A stretch of DNA of 64,000 bases from JAEUHQ01 sp964538915 (GTDB lineage: Bacteria; Planctomycetota; UBA1135; UBA2386): the NCBI GenBank assembly GCA_964538915.1, contig CAZIFB010000026.1, positions 1 through 64,000 on the forward strand, read 5' to 3'. The first letter of the stretch is position 1. Every line of letters starts with the position of its first letter. Positions 33,787-41,280 of the stretch are shown piece after piece. A program made the translations under genes and the position numbers. Below the pieces are notes generated by a model. It was given only the letters and a program-made list of their open reading frames with translations. It was not told the DNA's origin and searched no databases.

Positions 33787-34997
33787 AGGACGCAATGCAC
33801 GTTCTGCGTTCGCAGCGCGGCTTCACGCTGCTGGAACTGGTCGTCGTGATGGGCATCCTCTCAGGATTCCTGATGATGCTCGTGCAGCTGGTCGACTCCG
33901 GCCTTCGCCTCTTCCAGGAAGGCGAGGTCGGGCAACAGCTCGCGGATCGCGCGGCCCACGCGCAGCGCATCGTGACCGAGGAACTCCGCCAGCTTCGCGG
34001 CAGTGCGACGGGGCGCGACCGCGACTCGATCGACGATCGTCTCGTGGTCCAGCGGCTGCCCATCGGTCTGCCCGAACGCCCCGAGCCCGACGCGACACGA
34101 GTGCAGGTCGTCCGTGCGTCGATCCACCTCCCGGAGGAGCGGGAGCGTCCGTTGCTCGAGGAGGTGCTCCGGACCCGCATCGCGGTCGAGAACCCGAACA
34201 TGACGCCGGCCGCGGTCGACCTCGAGGTCCAGAAGCGGAGTCCGCTCGAGCCGCTGCGCGGCATCGGCCAACTGCTGCTCGTGCCGTGGCGACAGGAGAA
34301 CGCGGACGAGGCGTTCCTCGAACTGCGCGCCGCCTGGTTCCTCCCGGGACAGGAGATCGCCGCGGGGGAGAACCGCATCGTGGATCCGTTCGCGATCGTC
34401 GTCCCGGGCGGCCCCGACCTGCCCGGCATCGCCGTGTTCCGCAACACGATCCCGATCCTGCGCGACCTGCTGCACGTGGAGTTCGCGTTCTGGTCGCAAC
34501 GCACGGTCTCGTGGGGCAACGACGCAGTGCCGACCGCCGGCGAAGGCGCTCCCGAGCGCATCTGGGACAGCGCGCGCGGCGGGTGGCTGATCGACGCGTA
34601 CTCGGGCGGAGAGTGGTCGCTGGATCGCGGGCCGAACAGCCTCGGCGACCCGCTCGACGACATCCAGCCGCACGCGATCCTCGTGCGCATCGTCGTGGCA
34701 CAGCCTTCTGAACTCGCGCCCGAGGGATTGCTCGCGGGTGAGATCACGTCGAGCGACACGTCGCTTCGCCTCGTCGAAGGGGAACGTTTTCCCGGCGCAC
34801 GCGACGGCGGCTGGATCAAGGTACGCGGCGAGTGGATGCACTACGACGAGCGCGAGGGCGACACCCTGATCGGCTTGCGCCGCGGGCAGCGGAGCACGAA
34901 GGCGCTCGGGCACGCCGCGGGCAGTCGCGTCCACGTCGGGCGCTCCGTGGAGTTCGTCGTGCCCGTCGCGCACGCAAAGGACGACTGGAATGGCTGA
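33783..34997 (+). CDS. GspJ-type minor pseudopilin, extended
   Basis: 404 residues. The prepilin signal is cleaved after Gly13, followed by FTLLELVVVMGILSGFLMML with Glu at mature position 5. The body contains a GspJ-like part (ADRAAHAQRIVTEELRQLRG). A C-terminal segment (SSDTSLRLVEGERFP, WIKVRGEWMHYDEREGD) is similar in form to repeats in the neighbouring giant GspK-like protein, which points to shared domain ancestry. Typical GspJ is about 200 residues. The ATG overlaps the previous stop as ATGA, and the end overlaps the next gene by 8 bases. Confidence 0.8.
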   Translation: MKDAMHVLRSQRGFTLLELVVVMGILSGFLMMLVQLVDSGLRLFQEGEVGQQLADRAAHAQRIVTEELRQLRGSATGRDRDSIDDRLVVQRLPIGLPERPEPDATRVQVVRASIHLPEERERPLLEEVLRTRIAVENPNMTPAAVDLEVQKRSPLEPLRGIGQLLLVPWRQENADEAFLELRAAWFLPGQEIAAGENRIVDPFAIVVPGGPDLPGIAVFRNTIPILRDLLHVEFAFWSQRTVSWGNDAVPTAGEGAPERIWDSARGGWLIDAYSGGEWSLDRGPNSLGDPLDDIQPHAILVRIVVAQPSELAPEGLLAGEITSSDTSLRLVEGERFPGARDGGWIKVRGEWMHYDEREGDTLIGLRRGQRSTKALGHAAGSRVHVGRSVEFVVPVAHAKDDWNG

Positions 34998-35466
34998 CCC
35001 GGCGACCAGTCCCCGCGGCGAGCGCGGCTTCACGCTGGCAGAGATGCTGGCGGCGCTCGCGATCCTGCTCTTCGGCGTCACCGCACTGCTCGGTTCGCTC
35101 GGCTCGGCCGTCGCGCAGCGTCGCACGACCGACGCACGTCTCGCCTCCGCCGCTCTGTGCGACTACGCGTTGCATCGGGTGCAGAACGAAGCCGTTCGCC
35201 GGCGCGCCGACGCGGCGAGCGATCTGGACCTCGAACTGGCGCCACTCGCCGACCAGCGGGCGCCGAGCTTCCCGGGCATGACATGGGGGGCCAAGGTCAC
35301 CACCGACGACTCGCGCCCGGACCTGTGGCTCGTCCACATCTCGATCCGTTGGCTCGAGCAGGGCGAAGAAGCGATACAAGAGTACGTGCGGATCCTGCCG
35401 CGCCAGCTGCCCCTCGGGCAGCGGGTGCGCCGCTTCCGCGAAGAATCCGACAACCGAGGGAAGTGA
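34990..35466 (+). CDS. GspI/PilV-type minor pseudopilin
   Basis: 158 residues. The prepilin signal is cleaved after Gly13, followed by FTLAEMLAALAILLFGVTALL with Glu at mature position 5. The rest (SAALCDYALHRVQNEA, DLWLVHISIRWLEQGEE) is small and beta-rich, consistent with GspI or PilV. It completes a G-H-K-J-I set, although the order differs from the classical type II secretion order G-H-I-J-K. It overlaps the upstream gene by 8 bases. Confidence 0.82.
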   Translation: MADPATSPRGERGFTLAEMLAALAILLFGVTALLGSLGSAVAQRRTTDARLASAALCDYALHRVQNEAVRRRADAASDLDLELAPLADQRAPSFPGMTWGAKVTTDDSRPDLWLVHISIRWLEQGEEAIQEYVRILPRQLPLGQRVRRFREESDNRGK

Positions 35467-35471
35467 AGCCG

Positions 35472-36971
35472 ATGATCCCGATCCTCCGTTCGACCCTTCT
35501 CGCCGCGATCGCCCTCGTGGGTGGTCGCGACCTCACGGCGCAGTTCCTCCAACTGGCCGACGGAAAACTGCTGCTCGGTTCGATCGAGGGCACGCCGGAC
35601 GGCGAAGGCCTCCGGGTCAAACGGCTCGACAACGGCGGCGTACTCGACCTCCGTTGGGACCACCTGTCGCCGGCGAGCGCCCTCGCGGTGAAGAAAACCT
35701 ACGACCTGGCGGGAGACACGCACGACGAAGTGATGGTGCGCGCCGACGAGGTCGAGTTCCTCGTCAACGGCACGCCCCAGACGATCATCGGCCGCGTGGT
35801 GGATCAGACGGGTGACCAGATCCTCGTCCAGACGAAGGCCGACACGATCCGTGTGCCGAAGGCCGAACTCCGCGGGCGGCGAACGATCGACGTGCCGGCT
35901 ACGCAGATCTACACGAAGGACGCGTTCTACCTGCTGCGCAAGGGCGAAGTGCAGCCCGGCGACTCGGCGGACAAGCACATCCTGCTGGCCGAAGAACTCA
36001 TCAAGGTGCGCGACTACGAGCATGCGTCGGAGCACCTGCAGACCGCGAAGGACCTCGGCAACTCGCGCAACGCACCGCACCTGGACGGCATGATCCAGAG
36101 GCTGCAGCGGTACAAGGAAGCCGCGAAGGAGCGCGAACTGCTCGACCAGATCCAGGCAGCCAGGAGCCGCGGCCGGCAGAACGACTTCGAGAAGGGCCGC
36201 ACGCTCATGGCGCAGTTCGAGAAGGACTTCCCGCAGAGCAAGCTCCGCGCCGACTTCGAGACGGAGAAGAAGAGGTTCGAAGGAGCGCGCGAACGCTTCT
36301 ACACCGAGCAGGTCGCGGACAACTTCCGCCGCACCATTCGCATCGTGGCGGACAAGAAGGTGGCCGACGCCGCGACGACCCTGCAGTCCGCGCGCGAGTA
36401 CGCCGAGGGCAAGATGACGGACGACATCGTCGCGCGTCTGGCGACGCAGTACCGCATCGAACCGGCGGAGGTGAAGGCGCTGTGGGCGGGCCGCGAGAAG
36501 TTCACGATCGGCAAACGATCCGAGCACTTCGCCTACGGGCTCGGCTCGTGGATCCTCGGTGAACCGGCGATCATCAAGGGCACACACGTCGGCAAGGCCG
36601 GGGAGAAGGAGAAGAAGGAGCCCGTGGACGAGAACACGGCTCGCGACATCCAGAGGGTCGCGCGGATCTTCCGCGAACAGATGGAGAAGCGAGCCGCGGC
36701 GCAGCAAGGACCCAACAAGGGCGCCGATCACAAACTCACCGAGGAAGAGTGGTGGCGGCAGGCCTCGCGCGAAGAGAAGGTCGGCTGGCTGCGCGCGTAC
36801 TACGCCGAGTTCGGCGGCCAGTTGAAGATCAGCTTCGCCAACGTGTCGCCCTGCGTCTCCTGCTTCGGCGAAGGCACGACTCCCGAGGTCACTGGCGACG
36901 GCAAGATGGTGCGCGCCGAGTGCTTCCTGTGCCAAGGGACGAAGTGGCTGCGTACGTTCAAGGCGTACTGA
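35472..36971 (+). CDS. Secreted protein with C-terminal CxxC...CxxC motif
   Basis: 499 residues from the ATG at 35472. A GTG at 35463 overlaps the previous stop as GTGA and is an alternative start, adding three residues to the signal peptide (ILRSTLLAAIALVGG...LTAQ). An SH3-like or Sm-like beta-region (residues about 25-150) is followed by a long charged helical part (about 155-440, KRYKEAAKERELLDQIQAARS-type). The C-terminal zinc-ribbon-like pair is Cys461/464 and Cys484/487, with CFGEGT and CQGTKW around it, resembling half of a DnaJ-type zinc finger. Likely a periplasmic part of the same system. Function unknown. Confidence 0.72.
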   Translation: MIPILRSTLLAAIALVGGRDLTAQFLQLADGKLLLGSIEGTPDGEGLRVKRLDNGGVLDLRWDHLSPASALAVKKTYDLAGDTHDEVMVRADEVEFLVNGTPQTIIGRVVDQTGDQILVQTKADTIRVPKAELRGRRTIDVPATQIYTKDAFYLLRKGEVQPGDSADKHILLAEELIKVRDYEHASEHLQTAKDLGNSRNAPHLDGMIQRLQRYKEAAKERELLDQIQAARSRGRQNDFEKGRTLMAQFEKDFPQSKLRADFETEKKRFEGARERFYTEQVADNFRRTIRIVADKKVADAATTLQSAREYAEGKMTDDIVARLATQYRIEPAEVKALWAGREKFTIGKRSEHFAYGLGSWILGEPAIIKGTHVGKAGEKEKKEPVDENTARDIQRVARIFREQMEKRAAAQQGPNKGADHKLTEEEWWRQASREEKVGWLRAYYAEFGGQLKISFANVSPCVSCFGEGTTPEVTGDGKMVRAECFLCQGTKWLRTFKAY

Positions 36972-38002
36972 GCGACCGAGCCCGGCGACGGCTCGGTGTC
37001 GCCGCGATGGCAACCTCTTGCCTCGCACTCGCCGCGTGCGGCGGCGCGCCCTCCGCGCGGCCGGCAGCCGGCGACCGGCCGCTGACGGCGGCCGACGCGT
37101 CGGCGACTCCGGTCGTGCAGTCGCCGCAGGAACCCGTGCGCCCCGGCGCGCGCACGTGGGGGCCTGAGATCCTCCTGCCTGTCGCTGCCGACGGCGATGC
37201 GGAGGTCGCCCGGGTGGGCGGGCTGGTCCTGCGGATGAGCGACGCTTTTCGGCGCCTGCAGACCGCGGATCCGAAGCTGGCGCTCGACGCCGTCGACCTG
37301 GTGGTCTTCGACGCCCTGGTCGCACGCCACGCGCAAGAACTCGGCATCCGTGTCGATCCGGCGCGGGTCGATGCGGTTGCGGCGGCGGAAGAACGCGAAG
37401 TGCGGCAGCGGGTCGCGAGCGAACTCGGCCAGGGCGTCGACCTCGAGACCTACGTGTGGCGGCTCATGGGCATGCGCCTTCCGGACTGGCAGGCGACGCT
37501 GCGGGTCCGGACGGCGCAACGCCTCTACCAGGGCTACGTCATCCGCTACCTCGCGCTGCGGGAGGATCGGGTCCAGGTGCGCTTTCTCGTGCACAAGGAA
37601 CAGCGCGTGGCCCAGGAAGTGGTCGACAAGGTCCGCGCCGGCGCGGATTTCGCGACCCTCGCGCTGCGTTGGTCGGAGGACCCGTCGCGACGCGATGGGG
37701 GCCTTCTGCCCGCGTTCGGCCGGGGCTTCCAGCATCCGGTGGTGTCCACGGCGTTCACGCTGAAGCCGGGCGAGGTCTCCGCGCCGTTCCTCGGACCGTT
37801 CGGCGACGGAGAACGATGGTTCGTCGTGTACTGCCTCGAACAGATGCCTGGTCGGGAGCTGCCGTTCGATGCCGTTCGGCAGGAGATCGACAAGGACCTG
37901 GTGGAACGACCGCTCTCGCCGATCGAGACGAACGCTTACACGCTGCGATGGCGCAGTGTTCCGAACGCGCCGCCGTCGCCCGAGCAGCCGGTGCACCGAT
38001 GA
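36944..38002 (+). CDS. PpiC-type peptidyl-prolyl isomerase lipoprotein
   Basis: 352 residues from the GTG at 36944. A lipobox (LALAAC) is present, but the only nearby ATG (37007) would leave just ten residues before the cysteine and no basic n-region. A better signal peptide begins further upstream (SDRARRRLGVAAMATSC), read either from the GTG at 36944 or from a CTG at 36968 that would overlap the previous stop as CTGA. The body has a SurA/PrsA-like helical N-domain and a parvulin domain (about residues 215-315: RVQVRFLVHKEQ, FATLALRWSEDPSRRDGG, FTLKPGEVSAPF). It probably folds exported proteins of this operon. Confidence 0.82.
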   Translation: MAAYVQGVLSDRARRRLGVAAMATSCLALAACGGAPSARPAAGDRPLTAADASATPVVQSPQEPVRPGARTWGPEILLPVAADGDAEVARVGGLVLRMSDAFRRLQTADPKLALDAVDLVVFDALVARHAQELGIRVDPARVDAVAAAEEREVRQRVASELGQGVDLETYVWRLMGMRLPDWQATLRVRTAQRLYQGYVIRYLALREDRVQVRFLVHKEQRVAQEVVDKVRAGADFATLALRWSEDPSRRDGGLLPAFGRGFQHPVVSTAFTLKPGEVSAPFLGPFGDGERWFVVYCLEQMPGRELPFDAVRQEIDKDLVERPLSPIETNAYTLRWRSVPNAPPSPEQPVHR

Positions 38003-38027
38003 CAGCGCGGATGCGGTCCGCTACAAA
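38000..38027 (+). promoter_or_regulatory. Putative leaderless promoter of scpB
   Basis: TGACAG (38000-38005), 16-bp spacer, TACAAA (38022-38027). The -10 box ends 9 bases before the ATG at 38037. It lies inside the 34-bp gap after the PpiC gene, overlapping that gene's end by a few bases. Confidence 0.5.
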
Positions 38028-38036
38028 TGCGCGACC

Positions 38037-38924
38037 ATGGACGACATCTCTCGCGAAGTCCCGCAGGACAGCACCGACGTCGCGCCGCCGCGGGAAGGCG
38101 GCAAGGGCCCCGCGGAACTCGTCGCGTTCGAACGCGGCATCACCGACGGGGATCTCGTCGTGAAGGATCCGGGCGCGAAGGGCGCTGGCGGGCCCGGCGA
38201 CGATCCGCGCAACCTGCGCCTTCCGCCGTCGATCGAGTCGGACGCTTCGCCCGAGGTTTCGACGAACGACACACAGCCCTCCGACGAGATCGGCGCCGAC
38301 GCAGCCGCGGCGGCCCTGGCGGCAGAGGCCGAGGTCGTGGAGATGGAGGAGGAGATCGGAGCGGAGGACGAAGAAGGCCTGCCGGCGGTCCCCGAACTTC
38401 AGGACGCCGCGGCAGTCGCGAAGGTCGTGTTCGTGCTGATGCTGACTTCGCGCGAAGGGCTGTCGGTTCTGCGGCTCGCGCAAGCGTGCAACACCACGCA
38501 GAAACTCGTCGAAGAGGCGCTTCTCGTGCTGCAGGACGATCTTCGCAGCGTCGGCATGCATGTCGAACTCGCGCGGAACGGCGACACCGTGAAGTGGATG
38601 TCGACCCCGGAGGCGCACCCGTATCTGCAGCGTCTGCGCGGCGTGAAGAAGCTCGAGAAGCTCTCGCCTGCAGCCCTCGAGACGCTCGCGGTGATCGCGT
38701 ACCGTCAGCCGGTGATGCGCAGCGAGATCGAGGCGATCCGCGGCGTGAAGGCGGGGCCGATGCTGCGGACGCTGCTGCAGCACCGGCTCGTGCGTGTGAC
38801 GGGCCGCGCCGACGTGCCGGGACGCCCGCTGCAGTACGGCACCACGCAGCACTTCCTCGAGCGCTTCGGGCTCGGCTCGCTGCAGGAGCTGCCGAGCGTG
38901 AAGGAGTGGAAGAACCTCGGCTGA
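38037..38924 (+). CDS. scpB: Segregation and condensation protein B, with acidic N-terminal extension
   Basis: 295 residues. Residues about 120-280 form the twin winged-helix ScpB core (VVFVLMLTSREGLSVLRLAQ, LSPAALETLAVIAYRQPVMRSEIEAIRGV, VTGRADVPGRPLQYGTTQHFLERFGL). ScpB partners with ScpA and SMC in chromosome condensation. About 115 N-terminal residues are extra, acidic and low in complexity (VVEMEEEIGAEDEEG), and are not part of the family. The start at 38037 is supported by a -10 box 9 bases upstream. scpA is not adjacent, which is unusual because scpA and scpB are paired in many genomes. Confidence 0.9.
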   Translation: MDDISREVPQDSTDVAPPREGGKGPAELVAFERGITDGDLVVKDPGAKGAGGPGDDPRNLRLPPSIESDASPEVSTNDTQPSDEIGADAAAAALAAEAEVVEMEEEIGAEDEEGLPAVPELQDAAAVAKVVFVLMLTSREGLSVLRLAQACNTTQKLVEEALLVLQDDLRSVGMHVELARNGDTVKWMSTPEAHPYLQRLRGVKKLEKLSPAALETLAVIAYRQPVMRSEIEAIRGVKAGPMLRTLLQHRLVRVTGRADVPGRPLQYGTTQHFLERFGLGSLQELPSVKEWKNLG

Positions 38925-38952
38925 TCGCCGAGGTGCGGTGTCGGCGGCGCGC

Positions 38953-38980
38953 TTGCAATGCACCGCGTCGTCCCTACACT
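38953..38980 (+). promoter_or_regulatory. Promoter of tRNA-Glu
   Basis: TTGCAA (38953-38958), 16-bp spacer, TACACT (38975-38980). The tRNA begins 16 bases after the -10 box. This is one of the clearest promoters in the window and serves as a reference for the local consensus. Confidence 0.65.
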
Positions 38981-38995
38981 GCCCGCCCGATTCGC

Positions 38996-39073
38996 GTCCC
39001 GGTCGTCTAGTCCGGCCCAGGACCCCAGATTTTCATTCTGGTAACACGGGTTCGAATCCCGTCCGGGATACCA
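38996..39073 (+). tRNA. tRNA-Glu (anticodon UUC)
   Basis: Cloverleaf by eye. The acceptor stem is GTCCCGG/CCGGGAT, with a G-U pair at the top. The anticodon arm CCAGA-TTTTCAT-TCTGG gives anticodon TTC, and the T arm ACGGG-TTCGAAT-CCCGT is perfect. CCA is encoded at 39071-39073. A promoter precedes it and a strong terminator hairpin starts 6 bases after it, so it is a single-gene transcript. It decodes GAA and GAG, and is potentially also the substrate for tetrapyrrole synthesis. Confidence 0.96.
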
Positions 39074-39078
39074 ACTGC

Positions 39079-39105
39079 GGGCTCGCTGCCGATGGCGGCG
39101 AGCCC
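39079..39105 (+). terminator. Intrinsic terminator of tRNA-Glu
   Basis: A 12-bp stem (GGGCTCGCTGCC at 39079-39090 with GGCGGCGAGCCC at 39094-39105; one G-U pair) has a 3-nt loop and is followed by GTTCTCT. An ATG at 39092 falls inside the loop and reads in frame with the next gene. The hairpin makes that ATG an unlikely start. Confidence 0.75.
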
Positions 39106-39118
39106 GTTCTCTATCCGG

Positions 39119-40678
39119 ATGTCCCAAGCCTCGCCCGACCTGCTCACCCTGGTGCGAAGCGCCGGCGCGCGGCCGGGGACGCGCCTGTCCGTCGGGGACG
39201 AATCCTGCGGCGGCGCGGAGCTCGCGCACCGCGTCGAGTCGCTCGGGGCGGCACTCTGCACGGCGGGGCTCCGCGCCGGGGATCGCGTCGCGGTGCTGCT
39301 CCACCGTTCGGTCGACGAAGCCGTCGTGTTGCTCGCGGCGGCGGCGGCGGGCGGCATCGCGGTGCCGATCCACGGCAAGCTGAAGGACGACCAGATCCGG
39401 CACGTGCTGGAGGATTGCGACCCCTTCCTGGTCGTGACGAGCGCGACGAGACTCCTCGCCCTCCGCGACGCCGCAGGGACGATGGCCGGTCGCCGAGTGT
39501 GGCGCTCGGGGGGCGAATCTGTTCCCGTCGCGAGTGAACCGCTGCCCACATCGGACGGGAGACTGCCGACCGTGCCACCGTCGACGAACTCGGCCGCGGC
39601 TCTGCTCTACACCAGCGGGAGCACCGGGCTGCAGAAGGGCATCGTCCAGGATCACCAGAACCTCGCACTCGGCGCGGCGATCGTCGCGGACTACCTCGGA
39701 CTCGGGGCCGGGGACCACGTGCTCGGCCTCCTGCCGTTCAGCTTCGACTACGGCCTGAACCAGTTGCTGTCGGCGTTGCACGTCGGCTGCCGCATCACGG
39801 CAGCCGACCACCTCGGCGCCGGGGAACTCGCGGCGCTCCTGCGGCGCGTTCGGCCTACCGGTCTCGCGGGAGTGCCGTCGCTGTGGCACGAAGTCGCCGC
39901 CGGGCTGCAGTCGGGGGTGCTCACGTCCGAGGATGGCCGGTCCCTTCGCTACGTGACGAACAGCGGGGGTGCGTTGCGAACGGCGGACTCCGCGGTGCTG
40001 CGGCGCCACTGGCCATCGGTCCGGGTGTTCGCGATGTACGGACTCACCGAGGCATTCCGCAGCGCCTTCCTTCCGCCCGAGGAGTTCGACCGGTTCGCCG
40101 ACTCGTTCGGGCGCGCCCTTCCCGGCGTCGAACTGCTGCTGGTGTCGCCGGAGACCGGCCGGGTTCTGGATGGACCCGCGACCGGCGAACTCGTGCACGC
40201 CGGAGCCCTTGTTGCACAGGGTTACTGGCGGCGCCCCGAGGAGACGGCGCGGCGGTTCCGGCCGGATCCGCGCGGCAACGGGGGCACCGTGGTGTTCTCG
40301 GGCGACATCGTGCGGCGCGACGACGGCGGGAGGCACTGGTTCGTCGGCCGCTCCGACCGCCTGCTCAAGGTGCACGGCCATCGTGTGTCACCCGACGAGG
40401 TCGCCGCCGCGGTTGCGGGAACCGAGGGAGTGGGCGAAGTCGCGGTGTTCGGTGTGGACGGCGGCGCTGCGGGGCATGCCATCGTGCTCGTCGTGGCCGG
40501 CGACGAACGGGACACCGCGCTGCGCGAACGCATCGTGCGGCGTTGTCGAACCCGTCTCCCTTCGTACATGACGCCCGCGGCTGTTCGTGTCGTCGCCTCC
40601 ATGCCGCACAACCAGAACGGGAAGGTCGACGAAGGCGCATTGCGCGCAATGCTGGGACCATGCACCGACGTCACCTGA
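39119..40678 (+). CDS. AMP-dependent synthetase/ligase (ANL superfamily)
   Basis: 519 residues from the ATG at 39119. Adenylating-enzyme motifs in order are the P-loop-like YTSGSTGLQKGIVQDH (A3), YGLTEAF (A5), FSGDIVRRDDGG (A7), GRSDRLLKVHGHRVSPDEV (A8) and catalytic Lys502 in NQNGKV (A10). It activates a carboxylate as an acyl-AMP. The substrate is not evident; acyl-CoA or acyl-carrier ligases of this kind are common. No carrier protein gene is adjacent. It overlaps the following Nudix gene by 19 bases, suggesting they are expressed together. The upstream in-frame ATG at 39092 lies in the tRNA terminator loop and is rejected as the start. Confidence 0.87.
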   Translation: MSQASPDLLTLVRSAGARPGTRLSVGDESCGGAELAHRVESLGAALCTAGLRAGDRVAVLLHRSVDEAVVLLAAAAAGGIAVPIHGKLKDDQIRHVLEDCDPFLVVTSATRLLALRDAAGTMAGRRVWRSGGESVPVASEPLPTSDGRLPTVPPSTNSAAALLYTSGSTGLQKGIVQDHQNLALGAAIVADYLGLGAGDHVLGLLPFSFDYGLNQLLSALHVGCRITAADHLGAGELAALLRRVRPTGLAGVPSLWHEVAAGLQSGVLTSEDGRSLRYVTNSGGALRTADSAVLRRHWPSVRVFAMYGLTEAFRSAFLPPEEFDRFADSFGRALPGVELLLVSPETGRVLDGPATGELVHAGALVAQGYWRRPEETARRFRPDPRGNGGTVVFSGDIVRRDDGGRHWFVGRSDRLLKVHGHRVSPDEVAAAVAGTEGVGEVAVFGVDGGAAGHAIVLVVAGDERDTALRERIVRRCRTRLPSYMTPAAVRVVASMPHNQNGKVDEGALRAMLGPCTDVT

Positions 40679-41223
40679 GCACGCTGCTGGACCGGTACGC
40701 GGCGACGTGGCCTCGCGAAAGCGACATCGTGGGCCGGTTCCGTGCGTTCGTCGCGGCGCACGACGATTGCCTGCTGCGGAGCTGTGTCCCCGGGCACATC
40801 ACGGCATCGGCGTGGATCCTGTCGCCCGACCGCCGGAGCGCACTGCTGACGCACCACAAGAAGCTCGGTCGCTGGCTTCAGCTCGGAGGACACGTCGACG
40901 GCGAAACCGTGATCGAGGCGTCGGCCTTGCGGGAAGCCCGTGAGGAATCCGGGATGGCGCTCTTCGAGTTCGAACCGTGGGCGGGTGACGTGCTCGTTCC
41001 GCTCGACCTCGACGTGCATTCGATCCCCGCGCGTCGGGCGGAGCCGGAGCACGACCATTGGGACGTCAGGTTCCTGCTGCGTGCACTGCCAGGTCAGGAG
41101 CTGGTCTTGTCCGACGAGGGAACCGACCTGCGCTGGTTCCCGCTCGCCGAGGTCCCGAAGGTGACCGACGAGGAGAGCGTGCTGCGGCTGCTTCGGAAGG
41201 CCTCGGTGCGGCGCGAGCCCTGA
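40660..41223 (+). CDS. Nudix hydrolase
   Basis: 187 residues. The Nudix segment reads GGHVDGETVIEASALREAREESG. The catalytic REUxEE core (REAREES) is intact, but the first glutamate of the consensus G-x5-E is threonine. The N-terminal part (RYAATWPRESDIVGRF, HITASAWILSPDRRSALLTHHKKLGRWLQLGGH) is typical of the widespread GGHVDGD-type Nudix group of unknown substrate. The ATG lies inside the end of the ligase gene. The pairing with an acyl-adenylate-forming enzyme may mean housekeeping of nucleotide by-products, but that is speculation. Confidence 0.88.
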   Translation: MHRRHLSTLLDRYAATWPRESDIVGRFRAFVAAHDDCLLRSCVPGHITASAWILSPDRRSALLTHHKKLGRWLQLGGHVDGETVIEASALREAREESGMALFEFEPWAGDVLVPLDLDVHSIPARRAEPEHDHWDVRFLLRALPGQELVLSDEGTDLRWFPLAEVPKVTDEESVLRLLRKASVRREP

Positions 41224-41246
41224 GGCAAAACTGGAGCCGCGTGGTG

Positions 41247-41274
41247 TTGTCGCGAGCCGGGCGCCGGCGACAAT
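41247..41274 (+). promoter_or_regulatory. Putative leaderless promoter of the gene at 41281
   Basis: TTGTCG (41247-41252), 16-bp spacer, GACAAT (41269-41274), ending 6 bases before the ATG. Transcription would start on or next to the A of the start codon. Confidence 0.5.
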
Positions 41275-41280
41275 CCCCGC

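Noticed and set aside
31267..33795. Minus-strand open frame of about 840 codons opposite the GspK-like gene
   Set aside because: Arg/Val/Asp-rich composition, no motif, entirely antisense to a gene with clear pilin-like and LamG-like signals.
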